From Bartonella harrusi (GTDB lineage: Bacteria > Pseudomonadota > Alphaproteobacteria > Rhizobiales > Rhizobiaceae), in assembly GCF_024297065.1 (NCBI RefSeq), contig NZ_CP101114.1, positions 1,702,501 to 1,766,500 of the forward strand: a stretch of 64,000 nt of DNA, in the 5' to 3' direction. Below the pieces are notes generated by a model that was given only the letters and a program-made list of their open reading frames with translations, was not told the origin of the DNA and did not search any database. Shown in pieces: positions 38,747 through 47,837 of this stretch (its first letter is position 1; each line of letters begins with the position of its first letter). The position numbers were made by a program, and so were the translations under genes.

Positions 38747-39097
38747 GTGCAAACCAAAAATCCACATTTTATCGACATGTTGATAGGTAAAAGAATCCGC
38801 TATAGACGCATTTCAATGGGGCTTTCTCAAAAGGAATGAGGAAACCATTGTGGTGTCAGTTTCCAACAAATCCAAAAATACGAAAAAGGCTTCAATCGTG
38901 TAAGCGCAGGATGTTTACTAGAAATCGCTCAAAAATGAGAAGTTCCCATGAGCTTTTTTTATGCCGATATTGTGACAAAAGAAGATATTGCGACCAAAGA
39001 AAATACCTCGTACCATAATCAAGAAACCTACAGCGAAAAAGAACAGGCTTTTGTAAAAAACTTTAGAGAGCTCAAAGCGAAAAAACAAACGGTATAA
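38747..39097 (+). pseudogene. trp-type XRE regulator, unit A, two in-frame stops
   Basis: GTG start, then QTKNPHFIDMLIGKRIRYRR and ISMGLSQKE followed by TGA where unit B reads TTA (Leu). A second TGA after LLEIAQK is shared with units B, D, G and H. The frame otherwise continues through VPMSFFYADI and ends at TAA 39095-39097. No full-length product is expected. Confidence 0.85.
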
Positions 39098-39123
39098 CAG
39101 AATAAGAAATATTGTAATTTTTC

Positions 39124-39152
39124 TTGCCAATCTCCTGAAACTACTTTACATT
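39124..39152 (+). promoter_or_regulatory. Sigma-70-like promoter of Brt unit B
   Basis: TTGCCA-N17-TACATT, the clearest promoter of the series. Predicted start is near 39158, a few bases before the inverted repeat at 39165. Confidence 0.65.
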
Positions 39153-39164
39153 TTAAAAGTGATT

Positions 39165-39372
39165 TTGATCGTCTACGCAGCGATCAAGAGGGACAACAAG
39201 CCCTAAATCCGAGCGTACAATTGAACCCACTCTTGTGGGCGTCCCGGGATTCCGGGAGTTTTTGCTATGTCCAGGTGCCAAAAGCACTAAAAGCAAAAAG
39301 CTGACTCGGATTCAGTACTTGTTACTCCCGGAATACCAATGCGAGGGCGCTCGCAGCCGGAGGGGGCTTTAA
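39165..39372 (+). ncRNA. Brt-family leader RNA, unit B
   Basis: Inverted repeat TTGATCGT-N7-GCGATCAA at 39165-39187. Hairpins use CCCACTCTTGTGGG instead of unit A's CCCGC stem, a compensated change. ATTCCGGGAG near the centre is complementary to CTCCCGGAAT before the GCGAGGGCGCTCGC hairpin. It ends at the GTG of the trp gene. Confidence 0.75.
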
Positions 39373-39744
39373 GTGCAAACCAAAAATCCACATTTTATCG
39401 ACATATTGATAGGTAAAAGAATCCGCCATAGACGCATTTCAATGGGGCTTTCTCAAAAGGAATTAGGAAGCCATTGTGGTGTCAGTTTCCAACAAATCCA
39501 AAAATACGAAAAAGGCTTCAATCGTGTAAGCGCAGGATGTTTACTAGAAATCGCTCAAAAATGAGAAGTTCCCATGAGCTTTTTTTATGCCGATATTGTG
39601 ACAAAAGAAGATATTGCGACCAAAGAAAATACCCCATACCATAATCAAGAAACCTACAGCGAAACAGAACAGGCTCTTGTGAAAAACTTTAGAGAGCTCA
39701 AAGCGAAAAAACAAAAAGCAGTTCTGTGGTTGATTTCTGATTAG
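39373..39744 (+). pseudogene. trp-type XRE regulator, unit B, one internal stop (63-aa HTH-only product possible)
   Basis: The GTG-started frame gives a complete HTH (IGKRIRHRRISMGLSQKELG, SFQQIQKYEKGFNRVS) and stops at TGA 39562-39564 after LLEIAQK. Beyond it the same frame continues intact to TAG 39742-39744 (SFFYADI, NFRELKAKKQKAVLWLISD). Either a decayed gene or one that makes a truncated 63-residue DNA-binding protein. Confidence 0.8.
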
Positions 39745-40229
39745 GCAAAAGAGCACTCATCAATCTTAACTCATCAATATTATTTGCCAATATCCCCCTC
39801 TGCCGAAAGCCTTGCCCGCCTGATACCACCACATCTCAAAAAACGGTTTACAGCACCAATTTATGACATCATAGGATAATAAATACCAAAACCTTTGGAA
39901 GAACCCCACCACTTTCACAAAATCTTATCAGAAGATCTCATCTGTTCTAAACGCACAATTCCTTGTGTCATTATGATACTCGTTTAGATTGACCTTGTTA
40001 ACTTTTTATATGCCTCCTCCCCTTATCTCTTTATCATTGTCTCCCCCTTTATTTTATTATCCCCCTCTTTACCTTGTTATCCCCCTCTTTATCTTACCAT
40101 CATTGCGCAGCCTTTCGTGACATTTACATTTTTAACGAGCGTCATTTTAAGAGGGCCCTTTTAAAAGGCCATCATTTTCAAACAGTCTTTTTCGAAGCCC
40201 TTCCTTTTCATTCCTTTCAAGACTCTTGT
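39745..40229. other. Intergenic between trp unit B and clpB
   Basis: No gene. Contains the second copy of the palindromic element (39951-40012) and a short CCCCCTCTTTA repeat near 40040-40095. Confidence 0.45.
39951..40012 (+). promoter_or_regulatory. Repeated palindromic element, copy 2
   Basis: ACGCACAATT, then GTGTCATTATGATAC (39965-39979), then AGATTGACCTTGTTAAC, matching 36621-36685. Function unknown. Confidence 0.4.
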
Positions 40230-42851
40230 TCATTCTTTTCCAGATTCTTGGGGTTCTTTTTTCTCTGTGTCTTGTTTGCCAGGCAGGAATACCAACTTCT
40301 CTCCTTCTTTGGCAATTTTCACGGTTGATTCATCGTGAATTTTTCCAAATAAAATCTTTTCCGCAAGCGGATCTTGTATTTCTTTTTGGATAATGCGTTT
40401 GAGGGGACGTGCACCATAAAGGGGATCATAGCCTTTATCAGCAAGGAATTGTCGTACTTCTGGTTCGATTTGCAACGTTATTTTGCGTTCATCAAGCAAA
40501 TTTTGCAAATGTTGTATCTGAATATCAACGATTGCCTCCATATCGTGACGTTGCAATCTTTGAAAGAGAATAATCTCATCAATACGATTGAGAAATTCAG
40601 GACGAAAAGCAGCTTTTACCACATTCATGACATCATTTTTTGCCTGATCTGTTGATTGCCCTTCAGGCAAAGCGGTTAAAAACTCAGCCCCAAGATTTGA
40701 GGTCATAATCAACAAGGTATTGCGAAAATCCACAGTCCGTCCTTGACTATCAGTCAAGCGCCCCTCATCCAAAACCTGGAGCAAGAGATTAAAAATATCA
40801 GGATGGGCTTTTTCAATCTCATCAAAGAGAATGACCTGATAAGGTCTTCTGCGAACCGCTTCGGTAAGCACGCCTCCTTCTTCATATCCGACATATCCAG
40901 GCGGTGCACCAATCAAGCGTGCTCCAGCGTGTTTTTCCATATATTCAGACATATCAATGCGCAACATGGCATTGGGATCTTGAAAAAGAAACGCTGCAAG
41001 CGCTTTGGTTAATTCGGTTTTTCCCACACCGGTAGGTCCCAAAAACATGAAAGAACCGAGAGGACGATTGGGATCTTGCAGCCCCGCGCGTGCACGCCGT
41101 ACAGCACGAGCAATAGCTTGCACAGCTTCTCCCTGCCCAACCACACGGGTACTAATTTCATCTTCCATCCGCAACAGTGCTTCTCGTTCAGCTTCAAGCA
41201 TCCGATCAACGGGAATTCCCGTCCAGCGTGAAACAATGCGCGCAATATGTTCAGCCGTAACGGTTTCTTCTACCAAATGATTTTGTTGATCATCATTTTC
41301 CGCTATACTCAATTGTTTTTCGAGCTGCGGAATGACACTATAGGCTAATTCTCCCGCCCGTTGGAATTGACCATCACGTTGTGCAATCGCCAAAGCATTG
41401 CGTGCTTCTTCCAACTGTTTTTTCAAATCGGCAGCATGCCCTAATTTTTGTTTTTCGGCCTGCCAAGCGGTTGTCATTTCAGCAGACTGCTGTTCCAATA
41501 TTTTCAGTTCATCCTGCACGGATTGCAAACGTGTTTTCGCCGTTGGTTCCACATCTGTTTTCAAAGCTTCACGTTCAATTTTCAACTGTAAGATACGCCG
41601 ATCAAGGGCATCGAGTTCTTCGGGTTTTGAATCGACCTGCATGCGCAAGCGTGCTGCTGCTTCATCAATAAGATCAATGGCTTTATCAGGCAAGAAACGA
41701 TCTGTAATATAACGGTTAGAGAGCCTTGCCGCTGCAACCAAAGCACTATCCGCCAAGCGTACTTTATGATGTTGTTCGTATTTTTCTTTGATACCACGCA
41801 AAATAGAGATTGTATCCTCCAGCGTTGGCTCAGGCACAAAGACAGGCTGGAAGCGCCGTGCCAGAGCGGCATCTTTTTCCACATATTTGCGATATTCATC
41901 AAGTGTCGTTGCACCCACACAATGGAGTTCACCGCGTGCCAAAGCAGGTTTAAGCAAGTTAGAAGCATCCATAGGACCATCGGATTTTCCAGCTCCAACG
42001 AGATTATGCAATTCATCAATAAACAGAATGATCTGCCCATTTTCGGCTTGCACCTCAGCCAGCACCGCTTTGAGGCGTTCTTCAAATTCCCCGCGATATT
42101 TTGCCCCCGCAATAAGCGCCCCCATATCAAGGGCATAGAGCTGCTTATCGCGCAAAGTTTCCGGCACATCACCATTGACAATGCGCAAAGCCAAACCTTC
42201 AACGATAGCAGTTTTCCCCACCCCAGGCTCACCGATCAATACGGGATTATTTTTGGTGCGCCGTGAAAGCACCTGAATGGTACGGCGAATTTCTTCTTCT
42301 CGCCCAATGACGGGGTCTAATTTTCCTTCGCGGGCATCTTTTGTCAAATCGCGGGCATATTTTTTCAAAGCCTCATATTGGCTTTCCGCATGGGGGCTCG
42401 TTGCGGTTTTTCCTTTACGCAAATCATTAATGACTTGATTAAGCGCTTGAGGGGTTAGTCCCCCCTTTGTTAAAATATCAGCAGTTTTGGCAGATTTTTC
42501 CATAAGCAGCGCTTGCAGCATCCGCTCCACGGTTACAAACTGATCACCGGCTTTTTGTGCGATATCTTCGGCCATGGTGAAAACCTTTGCCAATGGCTGC
42601 GATAAATAAAGCTGTCCATTTCCGCCTTGTACTTTTGGCAAAGCCTCCAGAGACTCTTTGAGTGCCTTTTGCATGAGGGAGAGATCACCACCGGCTCTTT
42701 GAATGAGAGACGCTGCCAATCCTTGCGGATCTTCTAACAACACTTTGAGGAAATGTTCTGGCAAAAACTGTTGATGGTCAGAAGAGAGAGCATGATTTTG
42801 TGCTGTTTGCAGAAACCCCTGTAACCGTTCGCTGTATTTTTCCAAGTTCAT
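40230..42851 (-). CDS. clpB: ClpB disaggregase
   Basis: 873 residues, normal for ClpB. N-terminal Clp_N domain ([21 protein letters not shown]), first AAA+ domain with Walker A GEPGVGKT (207-214) and Walker [12 protein letters not shown], the coiled-coil middle domain (about 410-530) that distinguishes ClpB from ClpA/C, and a second AAA+ domain with GPTGVGKT and [13 protein letters not shown]. With DnaK it extracts and refolds aggregated proteins in the cytoplasm. The C-terminus after the AAA+ fold ([11 protein letters not shown]) is unstructured. The gene lies alone between inverted groups of Brt/trp units. Regulation by sigma-32 is usual for the family, but no promoter was confirmed here. 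Confidence 0.96.
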   Translation of the reverse strand: MNLEKYSERLQGFLQTAQNHALSSDHQQFLPEHFLKVLLEDPQGLAASLIQRAGGDLSLMQKALKESLEALPKVQGGNGQLYLSQPLAKVFTMAEDIAQKAGDQFVTVERMLQALLMEKSAKTADILTKGGLTPQALNQVINDLRKGKTATSPHAESQYEALKKYARDLTKDAREGKLDPVIGREEEIRRTIQVLSRRTKNNPVLIGEPGVGKTAIVEGLALRIVNGDVPETLRDKQLYALDMGALIAGAKYRGEFEERLKAVLAEVQAENGQIILFIDELHNLVGAGKSDGPMDASNLLKPALARGELHCVGATTLDEYRKYVEKDAALARRFQPVFVPEPTLEDTISILRGIKEKYEQHHKVRLADSALVAAARLSNRYITDRFLPDKAIDLIDEAAARLRMQVDSKPEELDALDRRILQLKIEREALKTDVEPTAKTRLQSVQDELKILEQQSAEMTTAWQAEKQKLGHAADLKKQLEEARNALAIAQRDGQFQRAGELAYSVIPQLEKQLSIAENDDQQNHLVEETVTAEHIARIVSRWTGIPVDRMLEAEREALLRMEDEISTRVVGQGEAVQAIARAVRRARAGLQDPNRPLGSFMFLGPTGVGKTELTKALAAFLFQDPNAMLRIDMSEYMEKHAGARLIGAPPGYVGYEEGGVLTEAVRRRPYQVILFDEIEKAHPDIFNLLLQVLDEGRLTDSQGRTVDFRNTLLIMTSNLGAEFLTALPEGQSTDQAKNDVMNVVKAAFRPEFLNRIDEIILFQRLQRHDMEAIVDIQIQHLQNLLDERKITLQIEPEVRQFLADKGYDPLYGARPLKRIIQKEIQDPLAEKILFGKIHDESTVKIAKEGEKLVFLPGKQDTEKKEPQESGKE

Positions 42852-43136
42852 TTTTTTTCCTTACCCTTAAAGACCACCACCACACCTTAACGCTCCAAAC
42901 CACCCTCCTCACGGCCAATCAAACCGTACAAACACCACAAACGAAGCAGCCTGAAGAAGAGCGAACGTCTTTTATTCGTCTTTAAATGCATATGGGTTCT
43001 CACACACCCCATAGCAAGAGGGAAAAGGAACACTTTCACATTTTTCAATAAAACCGGTGCTTTTCTACTCTGTACCTCTGTGTCCCTCACTCACCCCACC
43101 GCAAGACACACCTTTTCAAGCATCCCCATGAAATCA
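42852..43136. other. Upstream region of clpB
   Basis: No gene recognised. It should contain the clpB promoter on the minus strand; no convincing heat-shock consensus was picked out by eye. Confidence 0.4.
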
Positions 43137-43540
43137 AGCATACAACCTCACCGCGAGAAGAGAGTATAGAAACACCTCTTTCCCATTGTATCCTTTCCAT
43201 TGCGCACCACCATCTTTACGCTTATGAAGATGCAAGCCCGCACCATCTACGCTTTACCGCCCGCCAATGTTGCAACAGCTCTTGGTCTTTAGAAGCATAC
43301 AACCTCACCGCGAGAAGAGAGTATAGAAACACCTCTTTTCCATTGTATCCTTTCCATTGCGCACCACCATCTTTACACTTATGAAGATGCAAGCCCGCAC
43401 TATCTACGCTTTACCGCCCGCCAATATTGCAACAGCTCTTGGTCTTTAGAAGCATACAACCTCACCGCGAGAAGAGAGTATAGAAACATCTCTTTCCCAT
43501 TGTGTCCTTTCCATTGCGCACCACCATCTTTACGCTTATG
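43137..43540. repeat. 157-bp tandem repeat, 2.6 copies, carrying integrase remnants
   Basis: Copies start at 43137, 43294 and 43451 (AGCATACAACCTCACCGCG); the last is cut at about 43540. On the minus strand each contains the decayed integrase start (CATAAGCGTAAAGATGGTG and CAACATTGGCGGGCGGTAAAG) seen elsewhere, so an integrase remnant was amplified in place. Confidence 0.88.
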
Positions 43541-43544
43541 AGAA

Positions 43545-43859
43545 ATGCTACCTGATAAAGCCTTTAGAAAAGCGGGAGTTCCTATTTTATTTGTGGCTAA
43601 TCAAGAGATTTGTTCTTATCGTAGTCCAGGGCGTATGAGTAGACTTCTTTCAGGTTTATATACTGCTGGGTTAATTGTAATATGGGATTGTGGATATTCC
43701 GGTCGACAACATACAGATGACAATGAACGATATACGGTCTCTACCAGGGGAATTGATTTGCGAATGTTTATCATTCGCTACCGTGAACTTAAGGAAAAAG
43801 TAGATAAAGAACTCAAACGGATTCAGTTTGCATCTTTAAAAGGAAAGAAGTCGAAATAA
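43545..43859 (+). CDS. Short ORF, possible RepC-like replication initiator fragment
   Basis: 104 residues, GC and codon use ordinary. The stretch MSRLLSGLYTAGLIVIWDCG, then GRQHTDDNERYTVSTRGIDL and RYRELKEKVDKEL resembles the winged-helix plus GIDL-R-EL part of alphaproteobacterial replication initiators of the RepC kind; this is a weak by-eye match. The 5' end is abutted by the 157-bp repeats, so the gene is probably truncated. No ribosome-binding site is evident. Confidence 0.4.
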   Translation: MLPDKAFRKAGVPILFVANQEICSYRSPGRMSRLLSGLYTAGLIVIWDCGYSGRQHTDDNERYTVSTRGIDLRMFIIRYRELKEKVDKELKRIQFASLKGKKSK

Positions 43860-43962
43860 GATATTCTCTGCGGGGAGGGGTATTCATACTAACAACTTCT
43901 TCCTTTTAAAAGGTTATAGGATGATTTGTTTTTTAGCAAGAAATTATTTTAAGATTTTTATT

Positions 43963-44325
43963 TTATTCAGAAATCAACCACAAAATTGCTTTTTGTTTTT
44001 TCGTTTTGAGCATCCTGAAACTTTTCAAAAGTAAATATTCCTCTTTGCTCGATATGCCTTCATCAAGAGGGTATGAGATATTCTCTTTTGTCTTTGTCGA
44101 GATTTCAGTATAAAAAAAGGAAATAGGAACATCCAGTATGTTGGCAATTTCTTGCAAGCGTCCTGCCCCTACACGATTGAAGCCTTTTTCGTATTTTTGG
44201 ATTTGTTGAAAGGTTATTGCTAATTGGTTGCCTAATTGTTTTTGAGAAATTCCCATCATTTCTCTTCTTAAGCGAATTTTTTTGCCGATAGAAATATCGT
44301 TAAAATGCGGATTTTTGGTTTGCAC
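43963..44325 (-). CDS. Trp-type XRE-family transcriptional regulator, unit C
   Basis: 120 residues from GTG 44325; the upstream extension of the frame to 44469 runs through the Brt leader and is not used. The HTH_3/XRE fold spans about residues 12-65 (IGKKIRLRREMMGISQKQLG, ITFQQIQKYEKGFNRVGAGR), followed by LQEIANILDVPISFFYTEIS and a C-terminal helix (SFRMLKTKKQKAILWLISE). This is one of three full-length copies here. In B. henselae such Trp proteins follow Brt RNAs and bind upstream of badA; whether this copy does so is unknown. The ribosome-binding site GGGGGAGC lies just behind a strong leader hairpin, suggesting restricted translation. Confidence 0.85.
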   Translation of the reverse strand: MQTKNPHFNDISIGKKIRLRREMMGISQKQLGNQLAITFQQIQKYEKGFNRVGAGRLQEIANILDVPISFFYTEISTKTKENISYPLDEGISSKEEYLLLKSFRMLKTKKQKAILWLISE

Positions 44326-44539
44326 TTTAAAAGCTCCCCCGACCGGGTGCGAGCGCCCTCGCATTGGTATTCCGGGAGTTTGAAAGCACTGAGTTTGGAT
44401 CAGCCTTTTGCTTTTAGTGCTTGTGGCACCTGGACATAGCAAAATCTCCCGGAATCCCGGGACGCCCACAAGAGTGGGTTCAATTGTACGCTCGGATTTA
44501 GGACCTTTAATCCCTCTTGGTCGCTGCGTGGACGATCAA
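44326..44539 (-). ncRNA. Brt-family leader RNA, unit C
   Basis: Minus-strand leader from inverted repeat 44517-44539 (TTGATCGT-N7-GCGACCAA read on the minus strand) to the GTG. Contains CCCACTCTTGTGGG, the CCCGGGATTCCGGGAG region, CTCCCGGAATACC and GCGAGGGCGCTCGC hairpins in the common order. TTGCCA-N17-TACAGC lies upstream. Confidence 0.75.
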
Positions 44540-44607
44540 AATTACCTTTAAGCTGTAAAGTAGTTTCAGGAGATTGGCAAGAAAAATTAAAATATTTCTT
44601 ATTCTGT

Positions 44608-44955
44608 TATACTGTTTGTTTTTTCGCTTTGAGCTCTCTAAAGTTTTTCACAAGAGCCTGTTCTTTTTCGCTGTAGGTTTCTTGATTATGGTGTGAGGTA
44701 TCTTCTTTGTCGCAATATCTTCTTTTGTTACAATATCGGCATAAAAAAGCTCATGGGAACTTCTCATTTTTGAGCAATTTCTAGTAAATATCCTGCTCTT
44801 ACACGATTGAAGCCTGTTTCGTATTTTTGGATTTGTTGGAAACTAACACCTCAATGGCTTCCTCATTCCTTTTGAGAAAACCCCATTGAAATGCGTCTAT
44901 GGCGGATTCTTTTACCTATCAACATGTCGATAAAATGTGGATTTTCGGTTTGCAC
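44608..44955 (-). pseudogene. trp-type XRE regulator, unit D, multiply interrupted
   Basis: GTG 44955 starts QTENPHFIDMLIGKRIRHRR-type sequence but meets TGA in place of the Leu codon after SQKE, another TGA at HC (Cys codon lost), and a third after LLEIAQK. It also has one T fewer in the AGCTTTTTTT run than unit A. Remains to TAA at 44608. Confidence 0.85.
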
Positions 44956-45169
44956 TCTAAAGCCCCCTCCGGTTGCGAGCGCCCTCGCATTGGTATTCCG
45001 GGAGTTTGAAAGCACTGAGTTTGGATCAGCCTTTTGCTTTTAGTGCTCATCGCACCTGGACATAGCAAAAGCTCCCGGAAATCCGGGAATTCCCACATAA
45101 TGGGATTGATATTTATGTACCAAACATTCGGGCTTTCAAACCCCTATTGATCGTTGCGTATACAATCAA
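44956..45169 (-). ncRNA. Brt-family leader RNA, unit D
   Basis: Inverted repeat 45147-45169 (TTGATTGT-N7-ACGATCAA on the minus strand). The leader has the CCGGGAG/CTCCCGG complementarity and the GCGAG hairpin. It precedes a dead trp gene, so if transcribed it acts as RNA only. Confidence 0.7.
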
Positions 45170-45359
45170 AGTTACTCTTTTACTCATAAAGTAATTTCAG
45201 AGAATTGGCAAGAATAATAATTTTTTACTTATAAAACTTGTTTTTTAAAAACTCGTTTTTAATGAGAGGCTATCCGCCTTTTAAATCTTTTTGTTGATAT
45301 ATCAGCTATCAGTATAAAAAAGAGTTTTTAGCGTTTGAGAAGCGATAGCTTTTTTAAAG

Positions 45360-45597
45360 TCAGGTTGAGGTAGGAAATGCACGGCGAGCATGGACTACAG
45401 AGGTGATTTCTCTTTGTTTTTTCCGTGACTCTGTACAATATAAGATAATTTGGATGCGCTAAAATTTCTCGTAATCCCGGACTCTCTCACTTTGGCGGTA
45501 TAAGTATGGATGTTCAGCTCATAGTCGTACAGAATCTTCTAAAAGCTTCTTCATTCGTCGCGCGGCAGATGGATTCTCATAAGCAATGTAAGTAAAA
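45360..45597 (-). pseudogene. Decayed ParE/RelE-family toxin gene after trp unit E
   Basis: Directly downstream of trp unit E, one minus-strand frame reads FTYIAYENPSAARRMKKLLE, then DSVRL-stop-AEHPYLYRQSERVR, DYEKF-stop-RI, and ends EITSVVHARRAFPTST. The order (IA.ENP.AA.R, L..HP.L.R.ERV, Y, I..V.HARR.FP) is that of ParE toxins. Two stops and a central frameshift kill it. The XRE gene plus ParE remnant looks like a former toxin-antitoxin pair in which the regulator survived. Confidence 0.75.
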
Positions 45598-45604
45598 TTT
45601 TATT

Positions 45605-45961
45605 TTATTCAGAAATCAACCACAAAATTGCTTTTTGTTTTTTCGTTTTGAGCATCCTGAAACTTTTCAAAAGCAAATATTCCTCTTTGCTCGATATGCC
45701 TTCATCAAGAGGGTATGAAATATTCTCTTTTGTCGAGATTTCGGTATAAAAAAAGGTAATAGGAACATCCAGTATGTTGGCAATTTCTTGCAAGCGTCCT
45801 GCCCCTACACGATTGAAGCCTGTTTCATATTTTTGGATTTGTTGAAAGGTTATTCCTAATTGGTTGCCTAGTTGTTTTTGAGAAATTCCCATCATTTCTC
45901 TTCTTAAGCGAATTTTCTTGCCTATAGAAATATCGTTAGAATGTGGATTTTTGTCTTGCAC
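45605..45961 (-). CDS. Trp-type XRE-family transcriptional regulator, unit E
   Basis: 118 residues from GTG 45961. HTH as in unit C (IGKKIRLRREMMGISQKQLG, ITFQQIQKYETGFNRVG), then LQEIANILDVPITFFYTEIS. It lacks two residues (TK) after STK compared with units C and F and ends LWLISE. Full-length and apparently functional as a DNA-binding protein. It is followed 8 bp later by a decayed parE toxin gene and preceded by a Brt leader whose stems carry compensated base changes. Confidence 0.85.
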   Translation of the reverse strand: MQDKNPHSNDISIGKKIRLRREMMGISQKQLGNQLGITFQQIQKYETGFNRVGAGRLQEIANILDVPITFFYTEISTKENISYPLDEGISSKEEYLLLKSFRMLKTKKQKAILWLISE

Positions 45962-46173
45962 TCTAAAGCCCCCCGACCGGGTGCGAGCGCCCTCGCATTG
46001 GTATTCTGGGAGCCAAAAAGTACTGAGTTCGAGTCAGTTTTTTGCTTTTAGTGCTTATCGCACCTGGACATAACAAAAACTCCCAGAACACTGGGATTCC
46101 CAAAAGATGGGTTGTTTTATATTCTCGAACTAGGGCTTTTTGGACCCCCTTTGATCGTTGCGTCTACGATCAA
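45962..46173 (-). ncRNA. Brt-family leader RNA, unit E
   Basis: Perfect 8-7-8 inverted repeat TTGATCGT-N7-ACGATCAA at 46151-46173. Here the local hairpin is CCCAG-TGTT-CTGGG instead of CCCGG-CCGGG. The distant partner is also changed (CTCCCAGAA instead of CTCCCGGAA), so both alternative pairings are kept by covariation. Confidence 0.78.
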
Positions 46174-46327
46174 AATATCCATTCACTCATAAAGTAATTT
46201 CAGGAAATTGCAATAAAATTTATTTTATAATGAGAGGCTATCCGCCTTTTAAATCTTTTTGTTGATATATTAACTATCGGTATAAAAAAGAGTTTTTAGC
46301 GTTTGAGAAGCGATAGCTTTTTTAAAG

Positions 46328-46564
46328 TCAGGTTGAGGTAGGAAATGCACGGCGAGCATGGACTACAGAGGTGATTTCTCTTTGTTTTTCAGTTGACTCT
46401 GTACAATATAAGATAATTTGGATGCGCTAAAACTTCTCGCAATCCCGGACTCTCTCACTTTGGCGGTATAAGTATGGATGTTCAGCTCATAGTCGTACAG
46501 AATCTTCTAAAAGCTTCTTCATTCGTCGCGCGGCAGATGGATTCTCATAAGCAATGTAAGTAAA
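46328..46564 (-). pseudogene. Decayed ParE/RelE-family toxin gene after trp unit F
   Basis: Second copy of the parE remnant from the 968-bp duplication, with the same stops and additional changes (for example TCAGTTGACTC near 46388). Directly follows trp unit F. Confidence 0.72.
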
Positions 46565-46572
46565 ATTTTATT

Positions 46573-46935
46573 TTACTCAGAAATCAACCACAAAATTGCT
46601 TTTTGTTTTTTCGTTTTGAGCATCCTGAAACTTTTCAAAAGTAAATATTCCTCTTTGCTCGATATGCCTTCATCAAGAGGGTATGAGATATTCTCTTTTG
46701 TCTTTGTCGAGATTTCGGTATAAAAAAAGGAAATAGGAACATCCAGTATGTTGGCAATTTCTTGCAAGCGTCCTGCTCCTACACGATTGAAGCCTGTTTC
46801 ATATTTTTGGATTTGCTGAAAGGTTATTCCTAATTGGTTGCCTAATTGTTTTTGAGAAATCCCTATCATTTCTCTTCTTAAGCGAATTTTCTTGCCGATA
46901 GAAATATCGTTAAAATGCGGATTTTTGGTTTGCAC
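46573..46935 (-). CDS. Trp-type XRE-family transcriptional regulator, unit F
   Basis: 120 residues from GTG 46935. Nearly identical to unit C (MIGISQKQLGNQLGITFQQI and KYETGFNRVGAGR as differences), with the complete HTH and the C-terminal helix LKSFRMLKTKKQKAILWLIS. One of three intact copies. Its own Brt leader lies upstream and a parE remnant lies downstream. Confidence 0.85.
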   Translation of the reverse strand: MQTKNPHFNDISIGKKIRLRREMIGISQKQLGNQLGITFQQIQKYETGFNRVGAGRLQEIANILDVPISFFYTEISTKTKENISYPLDEGISSKEEYLLLKSFRMLKTKKQKAILWLISE

Positions 46936-47145
46936 TTAAAGCCCCCTCCGGTTGCGAGCGCCCTCGCATTGGTATTCCGGGAGGTTGAAAATACTGAACT
47001 CGAATCAGCTTTTTGCTTTTAGTGCTTTTGGCACCTGGACATAGCAAAAACTCCCGGAATTCCGGGATATCCGCAAAGCGGGATAAATTTATGTACGAGT
47101 TTTCGGGTCTTCAACTCCCTATTTGACCGTTGCGTGGACGATCAA
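46936..47145 (-). ncRNA. Brt-family leader RNA, unit F
   Basis: Inverted repeat 47123-47145 (TTGATCGT-N7-ACGGTCAA on the minus strand). CCCGC-TTT-GCGGG and CCCGG-AATT-CCGGG hairpins as in unit A, then the CTCCCGGAATACC and GCGAG hairpin. Confidence 0.75.
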
Positions 47146-47213
47146 AAACACAAGCCCATCAATAGAGTAGTTTCAGAGAATTGGCAAGAAAAATTAAAAT
47201 ATTTCTTATTCTG

Positions 47214-47560
47214 TTATACCGTTTGTTTTTTCGCTTTGAGCTCTCTAAAGTTTTTTACAAGAGCCTGTTCTTTTTCGCTGTAGGTTTCTTGATTATGGTA
47301 TGGGGTATTTTCTTTTGTTACAATATTTTCTTTTGTTACAATATCGGCATAAAAAAGCTCATGGGAACTTCTCATTTTTGAGCGATTTCTAGTAAATATC
47401 CTGCGCTTACACGATTGAAGCCTGTTTCGTATTTTTGGATTTGTTGAAAGGTTATTCCCAATTGGTTGCCTAATTGTTTTTGAGAAATCCCTATCATTTC
47501 TCTTCTTAAGCGAATTTTCTTGCCGATAGAAATATCGTTAAAATGCGGATTTTTTTGCAC
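47214..47560 (-). pseudogene. trp-type XRE regulator, unit G, chimeric; 62-aa HTH product possible
   Basis: The first 60 codons match units C/E/F (KKIRLRREMIGISQKQLG), while the rest (VSAGYLLEIAQK-stop, VPMSFFYADI) matches units A/B/D/H, so this copy is a recombinant between the two subtypes. It stops at TGA 47372-47374 and also has a one-base loss in the AGC-T-run. A 62-residue HTH-only protein could be made. Confidence 0.8.
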
Positions 47561-47770
47561 TTTAAAAGCCCCCCTCCGGTTGCGAGCGCCCTCGCATTGG
47601 TATTCCGGGAGTTAAAGGTACTGAATCCGAGTCAGTTTTTGCTTTTAGTGCTTGTGGCACCTGGACATAGCAAAAGCTCCCGGAATCCCGAGACGCCCGC
47701 AAAAGTGAGTTCAATTGTACGCTAGGGTTTAGGGCTTATTGTCCCTGTTGATCGTTGCGTCTACGATCAA
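47561..47770 (-). ncRNA. Brt-family leader RNA, unit G
   Basis: Perfect inverted repeat TTGATCGT-N7-ACGATCAA at 47748-47770. The first hairpin is weakened (CTCACTTTTGCGGG); the rest follows the common order with CTCCCGGAATACC and GCGAG hairpin. Confidence 0.72.
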
Positions 47771-47837
47771 AATTACCTTTAAGCTGTAAAGTAGTTTCAG
47801 AGAATTGGCAAGAAAAATTAAAATATTTCTTACTCTG

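Larger units (their letters stand above)
45250..47190. repeat. 968-bp tandem duplication of a parE remnant-trp-Brt block
   Basis: Corresponding points (trp stop 45605/46573; parE remnant end 45360/46328) are offset by exactly 968 bp. The two copies differ by point changes and by a 6-bp (TCTTTG) deletion in trp unit E. Confidence 0.85.

Noticed and set aside
44326..44469. 48-codon N-terminal extension of trp unit C
   Set aside because: It runs through the Brt leader RNA; other units have stops there and start at the GTG after the GGAGGGGG-type site.
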